5,837 bases of DNA from Actinomycetes bacterium (lineage in GTDB: Bacteria; Actinomycetota; Acidimicrobiia; Acidimicrobiales; Palsa-688), in the NCBI GenBank assembly GCA_021808665.1, contig JAKBBA010000181.1:1-5837 (forward strand), written 5' to 3'. Numbering within the stretch: the first letter of the stretch is position 1; each line of letters opens with the position of its first letter. Made by a program: the position numbers and the translations under genes. The notes under the pieces are model-generated. The model was given only the letters and a program-made list of their open reading frames with translations. It was not told the origin of the DNA and ran no database searches. Positions 1-5,708 of this stretch are shown in pieces.

Positions 1-82
1 CCCGGAGCGGGACTTGAACCCGCACGACCTCACGGCCAAAGGTGTTTGAGACCTTCGCGTCTGCCTATTCCGCCATCCGGGC
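1..82 (-). tRNA. tRNA-Leu(CAA), 3' end cut by window edge
   Basis: Read on the minus strand, the 5' acceptor strand GCCCGGA (82 down to 76) pairs with TCCGGG at the left edge. The last acceptor base, discriminator and CCA lie outside the window. The T arm is GCGGG-TTCAAGT-CCCGC. The anticodon arm is AAGGT-CTCAAAC-ACCTT, with U33 and anticodon CAA at plus positions 46-48, which decodes the leucine codon UUG. A long variable arm (GGCC-GTGA-GGTC) marks a class II tRNA, which fits leucine and excludes most other isoacceptors. The gene is divergent from fabD and 150 bases away from it. Nothing suggests it is broken or used as an integration site. Confidence 0.96.
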
Positions 83-96
83 GATTGCGCTCCAGT

Positions 97-102
97 AGCC
101 TA
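97..102 (-). promoter_or_regulatory. candidate -10 box for tRNA-Leu
   Basis: On the minus strand, TAGGCT fits the actinobacterial TANNNT -10 pattern. It lies 14 bases before the mature 5' end, so transcription would start about seven bases upstream of the tRNA. No convincing -35 hexamer is seen at the expected distance. Placement and pattern are the only support. Confidence 0.3.
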
Positions 103-110
103 GAGCGGAC

Positions 111-125
111 CGGGGCGCAGCCCCG
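111..125. other. small GC hairpin between tRNA-Leu and fabD
   Basis: CGGGGC (111-116) and GCCCCG (120-125) form a perfect six-base-pair stem around the loop GCA. No U-run follows on either strand, so it is not a classical intrinsic terminator. It lies in the divergent promoter space and could be a structured leader, a barrier between the two units, or chance in GC-rich DNA. Confidence 0.35.
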
Positions 126-213
126 AATCGTTACCTTACAACGCCCCGCCAGGTCTGATACTTGCCAGGCCCGCAATCCGCCTCTTTTTTCCCTCCGTAC
201 CCGACCGCCATCC

Positions 214-219
214 AAGGAG
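214..219 (+). promoter_or_regulatory. ribosome binding site of fabD
   Basis: AAGGAG is a strong Shine-Dalgarno core. The gap to the GTG at 233 is 13 bases, longer than usual. I still keep that GTG because the protein then begins MPAFIFPGQGSQ, the canonical N-terminus of the family, and no better in-frame start lies nearer the site. Confidence 0.6.
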
Positions 220-232
220 CAGACCGAAAAAG

Positions 233-1435
233 GTGCCCGCTTTCATTTTCCCCGGCCAGGGATCGCAGCGGCCAGGAATGGGCCGGCCCTGGACCGAGCA
301 CCCGTCCTGGGAGGTCGTGGAGGAAGCTTCCGCAGCAGCGGGGCGCGACATCGGGTCGTTGCTGACCGACGCCGGTTCCGAGGAACTGACACAAACACAC
401 AACGCCCAGCTGGCGACGTTCACGTTCAGCTTGATGATCTTGGACGCCGTCGAGCGGATCGGTGTCGAACCGACACGGTTGGCCGGCCATTCGGTTGGTG
501 AGTACAGCGCGTTGGCCGCAAGCGGAGCACTCGGGTTCGACGCTTCGGTGCAACTTGTGGCGGAGCGCGGAGAAGCGATGCAAGCTGCCGCCGAGGCCCG
601 CAGAGGATCAATGGCCGTGCTCGTCGGCTGCGATGCAGATGTCGCAGACGTCGCGTGCCGCCTTGCCGAGGGAGACGTTTGGCTGGCCAACATCAACAGC
701 ACCGACGAATCGGTGATTGCAGGCGACCCTGCCGCCATCGACGACGCTGTGCGCTTCGCCCTCGAGCTGGGCGCCAAGCGCGCCTACCCGGCGCGCGTCG
801 GGGGGGCGTTTCACACCCCGCTCATGGCCCCCGCAAGGGACAGGCTGCGCAAGATGCTGCAAACCACCGTGTTTTACAACCCCGACACTCCACTCGTGGC
901 AAATGTGGACAGCCGATTCCACGTCGACGGAGACGAATGGCGCCGCCTCCTGTCTGCGCAGCTGTGCAGTCCGGTGAGGTGGCATCAGAGCATCCTGCGC
1001 TTGGCCGGGGCCTTGGACCCCGACTTGGATGAAGAGCGCTTTTTTGTCGAGCTCGGCCCCGGCGACTCGCTTTCTGCCACAGTGCGAGCGACGTTGCCGC
1101 AAGCGACGACGGTTCCCGTTTCGGTGCCCGCCGACCTGGACCGCCTGGTCGACACACTGGCGGGAGACAGCTCCTTGCACGACTACGCCTCCGACCATCA
1201 CGGCGAGCTTCTATACGTGTCCGAGCGGGTCGTCATAAGCCCCTCAGCGGGAATCTTCGAACCTCCGCCAGAGCGCCGCGAAGTGGGGCAGTGGATTGAC
1301 GTCGGATGTCTACTCGGGACCGTCTCGGAGATCGAGGTTCGCTCGGCTTTCGGGGGAGCTTTCAAGGGATACATCGCACATCCCGGCGAGCGAGTCCAAG
1401 CCGGGCAGCCGATCGCCTGGTTGCACAGCTCATGA
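233..1435 (+). CDS. fabD: malonyl-CoA:ACP transacylase (FabD) with extra C-terminal biotinyl/lipoyl-like domain
   Basis: The enzyme moves the malonyl group from malonyl-CoA to the ACP phosphopantetheine arm in the cytoplasm, supplying the extender unit for type II fatty acid synthesis. Visible family features are the N-terminal FPGQGSQ (Gln9), the nucleophile elbow GHSVGE with Ser87, Arg112 in the malonate-binding position, His194 in GGAFHTPLM, and Gln243 in the QLCSPVRW segment. All key residues are present. The protein is 400 residues, against about 310 for ordinary FabD. The transacylase fold ends near residue 310. Residues 324-397 resemble a biotinyl/lipoyl barrel with two similar half-motifs, VISPSAGIF (334-342) and VRSAFGGAF (369-377), and an ending like GERVQAGQPIAWL. 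The EAMKM-type hairpin that would carry the modified lysine is missing. The GTG start has an AAGGAG site upstream. The stop overlaps the fabH start (ATGA), suggesting translational coupling. Core function is very secure; the role of the tail is unknown. Confidence 0.95.
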   Translation: MPAFIFPGQGSQRPGMGRPWTEHPSWEVVEEASAAAGRDIGSLLTDAGSEELTQTHNAQLATFTFSLMILDAVERIGVEPTRLAGHSVGEYSALAASGALGFDASVQLVAERGEAMQAAAEARRGSMAVLVGCDADVADVACRLAEGDVWLANINSTDESVIAGDPAAIDDAVRFALELGAKRAYPARVGGAFHTPLMAPARDRLRKMLQTTVFYNPDTPLVANVDSRFHVDGDEWRRLLSAQLCSPVRWHQSILRLAGALDPDLDEERFFVELGPGDSLSATVRATLPQATTVPVSVPADLDRLVDTLAGDSSLHDYASDHHGELLYVSERVVISPSAGIFEPPPERREVGQWIDVGCLLGTVSEIEVRSAFGGAFKGYIAHPGERVQAGQPIAWLHSS

Positions 1436-2415
1436 CGGGTGTCACGATCACCGGGTGGGGTTCGGCTCTCCCCGACAGGGTTGTCACCAACGACGAGCTC
1501 TCGGCGCTTTTCGACACGAGCGACGACTGGATAGTCGAGCGCAGCGGGATCCGCACCCGCCACGTCGCAACAGGACCGTTCGCCGACGCCGGCGACGACC
1601 CCAATCCACCAGCTGGCGGCCTCGGCACCACCGCCACATTGGCGGTCACGGCCGCCCGCGAGGCCCTTCGAGTCGCCGGCCTGCAGGGTTCGGACATCGA
1701 CATGGTCATCCTGTGCACCACCACCGCCGATCAGCTGATACCAGCGAGCTCCGCGTCGATCGCCGCCGCACTCGGGATAGTGCGCGGCGCGATGGACATC
1801 AACGCGGCGTGCGCTGGCTTCACCTACGGTCTCGTAACAGCCAGCGGGATGATCGCGGCTGGCGCCCGCCGGATAGTCCTGATCGGCGCCGAGACGCTCA
1901 CGCGAGCGACCAACTGGGCGGACCGCACGAACGCTTTCCTTTTCGGCGACGGCGCCGGCGCCGTTGTCGTCGAAGCAACACCTGGGGACGGCTGCCTCCT
2001 CGGATGGGATCTCGGGGTGGACGGTACTCTTGTTGACCTCCTATACGCCCACCATGGTTCAGGGATGGTCATGCGCGGCAAGGAGGTTTTTCGGCGGGCG
2101 GTGGTGGCGACCGTTTCGTCAGCGAACGCTTCGTTGGAGCGGTCCAAGCTCACCATCGACGAGATTTCGCTGTTCGTGCCCCACCAGGCGAACATCCGGA
2201 TCATGGAGGCGGTCGCTTCAAGGCTGGGGCTGCCAACAGAGAAAGTTGCAAGCGTGATCGGCCGCACAGGAAACACGAGCTCAGCGTCGATACCTCTGGC
2301 GCTCGTCGACGCAATCCAGAGCGGCCGGGTGTCGGACGGGGACAACCTTCTCCTCGCAGGCTTCGGCGCCGGGATGACGTGGGCCTCCGCCGTGTGGCGC
2401 TGGCATGAAGGCTGA
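1432..2415 (+). CDS. fabH: beta-ketoacyl-ACP synthase III (FabH)
   Basis: FabH starts fatty acid chains by condensing an acyl-CoA primer with malonyl-ACP to give a beta-ketoacyl-ACP. From the ATG at 1432 the protein has 327 residues, close to the family norm. The catalytic triad is present: Cys127 in NAACAGF, His251 in VPHQANIRIM and Asn281 in GNTSSASIPLAL. Trp33 and Arg37 in the SDDWIVERSGIRTRH stretch match CoA-binding positions of the family, and GDGAGAVV is at 172-179. The start is the ATG inside the fabD stop overlap; the frame stays open 42 codons further upstream, but that stretch lies within fabD and has no FabH character. There is no separate Shine-Dalgarno site, so coupling to fabD is likely. 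Compared with the E. coli enzyme as I remember it, about 15 residues are inserted after RTRH (around 47-64, rich in Pro, Gly and Asp) and about eight are missing near 200-215. Primer preference (straight or branched) cannot be read from the sequence. Confidence 0.95.
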   Translation: MTGVTITGWGSALPDRVVTNDELSALFDTSDDWIVERSGIRTRHVATGPFADAGDDPNPPAGGLGTTATLAVTAAREALRVAGLQGSDIDMVILCTTTADQLIPASSASIAAALGIVRGAMDINAACAGFTYGLVTASGMIAAGARRIVLIGAETLTRATNWADRTNAFLFGDGAGAVVVEATPGDGCLLGWDLGVDGTLVDLLYAHHGSGMVMRGKEVFRRAVVATVSSANASLERSKLTIDEISLFVPHQANIRIMEAVASRLGLPTEKVASVIGRTGNTSSASIPLALVDAIQSGRVSDGDNLLLAGFGAGMTWASAVWRWHEG

Positions 2416-2452
2416 CCGCAGGTCAAGAGACGAGACGACAAGCTGAGCGAGA

Positions 2453-2458
2453 TAGATT
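2453..2458 (+). promoter_or_regulatory. possible -10 box for an acpP promoter
   Basis: TAGATT fits TANNNT and is the clearest such hexamer in the 164-base gap between fabH and acpP. No good -35 box precedes it. If used, it would give an acpP transcript with a leader of roughly 115 bases that includes the hairpin at 2492-2517. A separate promoter would make sense because ACP is needed in large amounts, but the evidence is weak. Confidence 0.22.
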
Positions 2459-2491
2459 TGGCGGGCTGAGGGGCGCCGCAGTCGGTAGGAA

Positions 2492-2517
2492 CCCATCGGG
2501 TGGTGTATCCCGACGGG
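2492..2517 (+). promoter_or_regulatory. hairpin in the acpP leader
   Basis: CCCATCGGG (2492-2500) and CCCGACGGG (2509-2517) form a nine-position stem with a single A-C mismatch and an eight-base loop TGGTGTAT. The sequence after it is AAACC rather than a U-run, so it is not a standard intrinsic terminator. It could be an attenuator, an RNA-stability element or a processing site that separates acpP-fabF expression from fabD-fabH. The rest of the fabH-acpP gap shows no gene. Confidence 0.45.
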
Positions 2518-2565
2518 AAACCAGGCGCTGGTATTGCAACGACATTCCAAGAACCACCAAGGCGA

Positions 2566-2575
2566 GAGAGGAAAG
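2566..2575 (+). promoter_or_regulatory. ribosome binding site of acpP
   Basis: The purine-rich GAGAGGAAAG contains AGGA at 2569-2572, seven bases before the ATG at 2580. It is the best-placed ribosome binding site in the cluster. This fits high translation of ACP and contrasts with fabH and fabF, which rely on stop-start overlap. Confidence 0.7.
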
Positions 2576-2579
2576 AAAA

Positions 2580-2819
2580 ATGGATCAAGAAGAGGCATTC
2601 GACAAGTTCAAGCAGTGTGCAGTGGATGTGCTGCAGGTGGAACCCGCCAAAGTGACCCCCGAGGCGAGCTTTGCCGACGACCTGGACGCCGACAGCCTTG
2701 ACCTCGTCGAGCTCGTCATGGCGCTCGAAGAGCAGTTCGACATAACTGTCGACGAGTCCGAGCTCGAAGGCGTGAAGACAGTGGCTCAAGCCTTCGGTCT
2801 GGTCACCTCCAAGCTCTGA
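2580..2819 (+). CDS. acpP: acyl carrier protein
   Basis: This small acidic protein of 79 residues is the standard length for ACP. It carries growing acyl chains on a 4'-phosphopantetheine arm between the fatty acid synthesis enzymes in the cytoplasm. The attachment serine is Ser39 in DADSLDLVELVMALEE, the classic DSL motif at the start of helix II. The expected helical segments lie on either side, with the conserved FADDLDADS before and FDITVDESE after the site. It has its own strong ribosome binding site and sits between fabH and fabF, the usual place in actinobacterial clusters. Its TGA shares one base with the fabF ATG (TGATG). The phosphopantetheinyl transferase that activates it is not in the window. 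Confidence 0.97.
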   Translation: MDQEEAFDKFKQCAVDVLQVEPAKVTPEASFADDLDADSLDLVELVMALEEQFDITVDESELEGVKTVAQAFGLVTSKL

Positions 2820-4036
2820 TGTTCGCCCTACACCCCTACCCGGGCCACCCGGGGATCCCAGGAAGGCGTGTAGTGGTTACGGGGCTCGGGGTGGCAGCCC
2901 CTTGCGGAATCGGCCAGGATGCCTTCTGGCGAGGGCTTCACCTCCCTCCGGCCGATGGCCCACGACGAGTTCCGGACTTCGACGCCGCCGCCATATACGG
3001 CGCCAAAGAACTGCGCCGTGTCGACCGCTTCACCCAGCTCGCAGCCGTCGCCGCCGAGGAAGCGCTCGCGGATGCCGGCGGCCTCGAGTCCCTGAGCGTC
3101 GATCCGGACAGGGCGGGAGTAATGATCGGCACCGGGATCGGTGGTATCGAGACGCTAGAGGATCAGATTCATGTGATGGACGAGCGCGGCTCGCGCCGGG
3201 TGACGCCTTTCCTCGTGCCGATGATGATGGGTAACAGGGCGGCGGCCGACGTGTCGATGCGCTACGGGCTGCGCGGGCCCTGCGAGGCGATAGTCACCGC
3301 CTGCGCAGCTGGAACCCAGAGCGTCGGCGCCGGCGCACGACTCGTCGCCTCCGGGCGCTGCGACTTGGTGCTTGCGGGATCCTCAGAAGCCGCCATGACG
3401 CCGATCGGGGAGGCCGGCTTCGCCAACATGACCGCGCTTTCGACCAACGGTAAGTCGATGCCTTTCGACGCGAAGCGCGACGGTTTTGTCATCAGCGAAG
3501 GCGGCGCGGTCCTAGTCCTCGAGGAGCTCGAGCACGCCCAGGCGAGGGGTGCGACGATCTACGCTGAGATTCTCGGTGCTGCGAGTACCGCGGATGCTCA
3601 CCACATCACCGCCCCGGCGCCCGAAGGAGCAGGCGCGGTGATGTGCATGGAACTGGCTATACGTGACGCAGGGCTGGTCCCCGCCGATATCGTCCACATA
3701 AACGCACACGGCACGTCGACGCCAGCCAACGACCGTTCTGAGAGCTTTGCCATCTCCAAAGTGTTCGGACTCCCCGGTCCGATCGTCACGTCGATCAAAG
3801 GCGTGTGCGGGCACTCGCTCGGCGCTGCCGGTTCAATCGAGGCGGTAGCGCTCGCCCTCACTATCTCCAAGTCGAGCATACCTCCCACGGTCGGCCTCAC
3901 CGAGCTCGATCCCGAGATCCACCTCGACGTGGTGACAGGCGAAGCCCGGTCGTGGACTCCTGGGCCGTCGCTGTCGAACAGCTTTGGCTTCGGCGGTCAC
4001 AACGGGACAATCGTAATGGCGCCCCTCGAAGCGTAA
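2819..4036 (+). CDS. fabF: beta-ketoacyl-ACP synthase II (FabF)
   Basis: This condensing enzyme elongates acyl-ACP with malonyl-ACP in each cycle of type II fatty acid synthesis. At 405 residues it is close to the roughly 410 typical of the family. The Cys-His-His active site is complete: Cys162 in VTACAAGTQS, His297 in NAHGTSTPAND and His332 in GVCGHSLGAAGSIEA, with Lys327 just before the latter. The glycine-rich C-terminal motif NSFGFGGHN is at 387-395. The protein begins with about 15 residues rich in Pro, Gly and His before the usual RRVVVTGLG. No alternative start gives a complete fold, and the ATG overlaps the acpP stop as TGATG, so translation is probably coupled. A polyketide-type KS or a decarboxylating KSQ relative is unlikely, given the complete active site and fatty acid cluster context. 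FabF rather than FabB is inferred from context and overall similarity. Confidence 0.94.
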   Translation: MFALHPYPGHPGIPGRRVVVTGLGVAAPCGIGQDAFWRGLHLPPADGPRRVPDFDAAAIYGAKELRRVDRFTQLAAVAAEEALADAGGLESLSVDPDRAGVMIGTGIGGIETLEDQIHVMDERGSRRVTPFLVPMMMGNRAAADVSMRYGLRGPCEAIVTACAAGTQSVGAGARLVASGRCDLVLAGSSEAAMTPIGEAGFANMTALSTNGKSMPFDAKRDGFVISEGGAVLVLEELEHAQARGATIYAEILGAASTADAHHITAPAPEGAGAVMCMELAIRDAGLVPADIVHINAHGTSTPANDRSESFAISKVFGLPGPIVTSIKGVCGHSLGAAGSIEAVALALTISKSSIPPTVGLTELDPEIHLDVVTGEARSWTPGPSLSNSFGFGGHNGTIVMAPLEA

Positions 4037-4037
4037 G

Positions 4038-4081
4038 GGCGCGTGCAGATGTGTGGCTGCTGTCCCGTGGCGTAGCGCGCC
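4038..4081. terminator. weak inverted repeat at the fabF/bcp convergence
   Basis: The 50-base gap between the convergent stop codons of fabF and bcp contains GGCGCG (4038-4043) and its complement CGCGCC (4076-4081), with an inner GCAG/CTGC pair (4045-4048 and 4057-4060). The loops are long and there is no U-run. A transcript end is expected here for both genes, but this structure is only a weak candidate for it. Confidence 0.2.
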
Positions 4082-4086
4082 GAAGG

Positions 4087-4548
4087 TCAACCGGCCAGCG
4101 CGCCGAGGAGCTTCTTAGGCGTGTCCGCCGGCGAGATCTTGTACCAGACTTGAATCAGAGTTCCGTCCTCGTCCACGAGAAACGACGAGCGGAGGATGCC
4201 CATGTACTTGCGTCCGTACATGGATTTCTCCGCCCACACGCCGTAGGCCTCGGCGACTTTGTGATCGGTATCGGAGAGTAGGGGGAAACCGAGCCCGTAT
4301 TTCTGGTCGAACTTCGCCTGCTTGGTAGGAGCATCCGGGCTCACCCCGAGGACTGCAGCGTCGCCGATGTCGCCGAGCACGTCGCGAAGGCCACACGCCT
4401 GAGCTGTGCATCCAGGCGTGTCAGCCTTCGGATAGAAGTAGATAAGCACCTTGCGGCCCCGAAAGGACGACAGAGAGACCGGATCTGCGCTCTGGTCGAG
4501 AAGTTCGAAGTCGGGGGCGGGATCACCCACCCGGAGCACGTTCGCCAT
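4087..4548 (-). CDS. bcp: Bcp/PrxQ-type thioredoxin-dependent peroxiredoxin
   Basis: The product reduces hydrogen peroxide and organic hydroperoxides using thioredoxin-type reductants in the cytoplasm. From the chosen ATG it has 153 residues, matching the family (about 155). The hallmark TPGCTAQAC holds the peroxidatic Cys47 and the resolving Cys52, four residues apart between them, as in the two-cysteine Bcp/PrxQ subgroup. The preceding FYPKADTPGCT and later GVSPD, LLSDTDHKVAEAYGVW and RSSFLVDEDG segments are typical of the fold. Another in-frame ATG lies six codons upstream at 4566. I prefer 4548 because MANVLRVGDPAPDF matches family N-termini and a TACGAT box lies seven bases before it, suggesting a leaderless transcript; neither start has a well-spaced Shine-Dalgarno site. 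The gene converges on fabF and lies 89 bases downstream of acuI on the same strand. Confidence 0.93.
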   Translation of the reverse strand: MANVLRVGDPAPDFELLDQSADPVSLSSFRGRKVLIYFYPKADTPGCTAQACGLRDVLGDIGDAAVLGVSPDAPTKQAKFDQKYGLGFPLLSDTDHKVAEAYGVWAEKSMYGRKYMGILRSSFLVDEDGTLIQVWYKISPADTPKKLLGALAG

Positions 4549-4555
4549 GACAAGG

Positions 4556-4561
4556 ATCGTA
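4556..4561 (-). promoter_or_regulatory. candidate -10 box for leaderless bcp
   Basis: On the minus strand, TACGAT fits TANNNT closely and is separated by seven bases (CCTTGTC) from the ATG at 4548. This is the spacing expected if the transcript begins at the start codon itself. The box lies inside the region that would be coding if the upstream ATG at 4566 were used, so it argues for the shorter protein. No clear -35 hexamer is visible. Confidence 0.4.
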
Positions 4562-4637
4562 GCCATCCCTGGGTCGTCGCATTCTCGTGTGCGCCTCGAC
4601 GGATTGCAGAGGGCCGGATCCGCACGCCGACTGGGCG

Positions 4638-5636
4638 TCAGGTCCCGAGCGCGACAACCAGCCGTCCCGTCAACTCCCCCCGAAGTATTCGCGAGAGAGC
4701 GTCGTCGATGCCGTCGAGGGTGATATCCACGGCAACCCTGTCCAAGCCACTTGGGCGGAGATCCGCCGCGAGACGCTCCCAGACCGCACGCCGCTCCACA
4801 ATCGGGATCTCTACGGAGTCGATCCCTAGGAGAGAAACCCCTCGAAGGATGAAAGGCATGACTGTTGTCGGAACCGCAACTCCCCCCGTCAACCCACTCG
4901 CTGCGACCGCCCCGCCGTAACTGATGCGGCTGAGCACGTTGGCGAGCGTCGTCCCGCCTACGCAGTCGACAGCCGCTGCATAGGTCATGGCCTCCAGGGG
5001 TCGTCCGGCCTCCACTTCCAGGCTCGACCGCTCTACGATCTGCGACGCTCCCAATGAGTGCAGGAAGGCGGCGCTCGTCTCTGCCTTCCCCGTACTGGCC
5101 ACCACCTCGTAGCCTCGCCCGGCGAGGAGGTTGACAGCGACGCTCCCGACCCCACCCGTCGCACCGGTGACAAGAACTGGCCCCGACCCAGGCTCGAGCC
5201 CGTGATCCTCGAGGGCGATCACCGACAGTGCCGCCGTGAAGCCGGCTGTGCCGATCACCATCGCCGTGCGAGCGTCCAGACTTTCAGGGATCGCAACGAG
5301 CCACTCCGCCGGGACGCGCGCTCGACTGGCAAATCCACCGTGGCGGGACACTCCAAGGCCATAGCCGTGAGCGAGGACCGCTGTGCCGGCCGGGAACTCC
5401 CCTGCGTCGTCTACCAGACGCCCGGCAAGGTCGATTCCCGGCACGATCGGTGAAATCCTCGCTACCCGACCATCAGGCGACGCCGCTAGCGCATCTTTAT
5501 AGTTGACTGACGACCATTCGACGTCGACGATCGCACCGTCGTCACCGAGGAGAGCCATATCGATCTCCTCGACCCCGCGGTGGAACCCTTCGACGGCTTT
5601 TGTGGCGACGAATGCCGGAAATCGTTGCGCTGTCAC
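4638..5636 (-). CDS. acuI: AcuI/YhdH-type NADPH-dependent acryloyl-CoA reductase
   Basis: The product is a zinc-independent medium-chain dehydrogenase/reductase of the YhdH/AcuI group, expected to reduce the toxic, reactive acryloyl-CoA to propionyl-CoA with NADPH. From the GTG at 5636 it has 332 residues, the family length. Visible landmarks are WSSVNYKDALA (41-51), the IVPGIDLAG segment (64-72), the nucleotide-binding loop VTGATGGVGSVAV (156-168), STGKAE (181-186), LGAS (195-198), and the group hallmark PFILRGVSLLGIDSVEIP (261-278). No zinc-binding cysteine cluster is seen. The frame stays open to the right window edge, but upstream codons fall in an inverted repeat and a tandem repeat, whereas TAQRFPAFVATKA fits the family N-terminus. 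A TAGCGT box lies seven bases before this GTG; another GTG at 5645 is possible. Other quinone-reductase-like substrates cannot be excluded. The function is conserved in free-living bacteria that make or meet acryloyl-CoA. Confidence 0.88.
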   Translation of the reverse strand: MTAQRFPAFVATKAVEGFHRGVEEIDMALLGDDGAIVDVEWSSVNYKDALAASPDGRVARISPIVPGIDLAGRLVDDAGEFPAGTAVLAHGYGLGVSRHGGFASRARVPAEWLVAIPESLDARTAMVIGTAGFTAALSVIALEDHGLEPGSGPVLVTGATGGVGSVAVNLLAGRGYEVVASTGKAETSAAFLHSLGASQIVERSSLEVEAGRPLEAMTYAAAVDCVGGTTLANVLSRISYGGAVAASGLTGGVAVPTTVMPFILRGVSLLGIDSVEIPIVERRAVWERLAADLRPSGLDRVAVDITLDGIDDALSRILRGELTGRLVVALGT

Positions 5637-5643
5637 GACTGCC

Positions 5644-5649
5644 ACGCTA
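5644..5649 (-). promoter_or_regulatory. candidate -10 box for leaderless acuI
   Basis: On the minus strand, TAGCGT fits TANNNT and is followed by exactly seven bases (GGCAGTC) and then the GTG at 5636. The geometry matches that at bcp. A -35 hexamer 17 bases further up would be TTACGG (5672-5667), a poor match, and would fall inside the arm of the 22-bp inverted repeat, so any protein or structure forming there would affect this promoter. Confidence 0.4.
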
Positions 5650-5656
5650 ACCGGGG

Positions 5657-5707
5657 AAGACTGTGTCCGTAATTGCACAAGTTCCGTGCAATTACGGACA
5701 CAGTCTT
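5657..5707. repeat. perfect inverted repeat, 22-bp arms, 7-base loop
   Basis: The left arm (5657-5678, beginning AAGACTGTGTCC and ending AATTGCAC) is the exact reverse complement of the right arm (5686-5707, beginning GTGCAATTACGG and ending CACAGTCTT). The loop is AAGTTCC (5679-5685). There are no mismatches over 22 positions. It lies 20 bases upstream of the acuI start and one base from the tandem repeat. There is no U-run on the minus strand and only TCTTT on the plus strand. It could be a U-less terminator for a gene to the right, a large operator, or a small non-autonomous mobile or REP-like element. I cannot tell which from one copy. Confidence 0.9.
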
Positions 5708-5708
5708 T

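Noticed and set aside
608..1201. Minus-strand open frame (197 codons) opposite fabD
   Set aside because: It lies wholly within the fabD coding region and looks like a codon-bias shadow, with no motif or start signal.
1306..1431. 42-codon upstream extension of fabH
   Set aside because: It overlaps the end of fabD in another frame, and its Arg/Ser-rich peptide does not resemble FabH; the ATG at 1432 gives the family N-terminus.
1824..2789. Long minus-strand open frame (321 codons) opposite fabH and acpP
   Set aside because: It is a GC-rich shadow of two certain genes, crosses their spacer and shows no recognisable protein features.
4200..4223. Inverted repeat CCATGTAC / GTACATGG
   Set aside because: It lies inside bcp and is explained by the near-symmetric coding of the residues MYGRKYM; no regulatory role is needed.
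4549..4566. Upstream ATG for bcp
   Set aside because: It adds six residues not seen in the family, has only a purine run with no spacing before it, and overlaps the likely -10 box; it remains a possible alternative.
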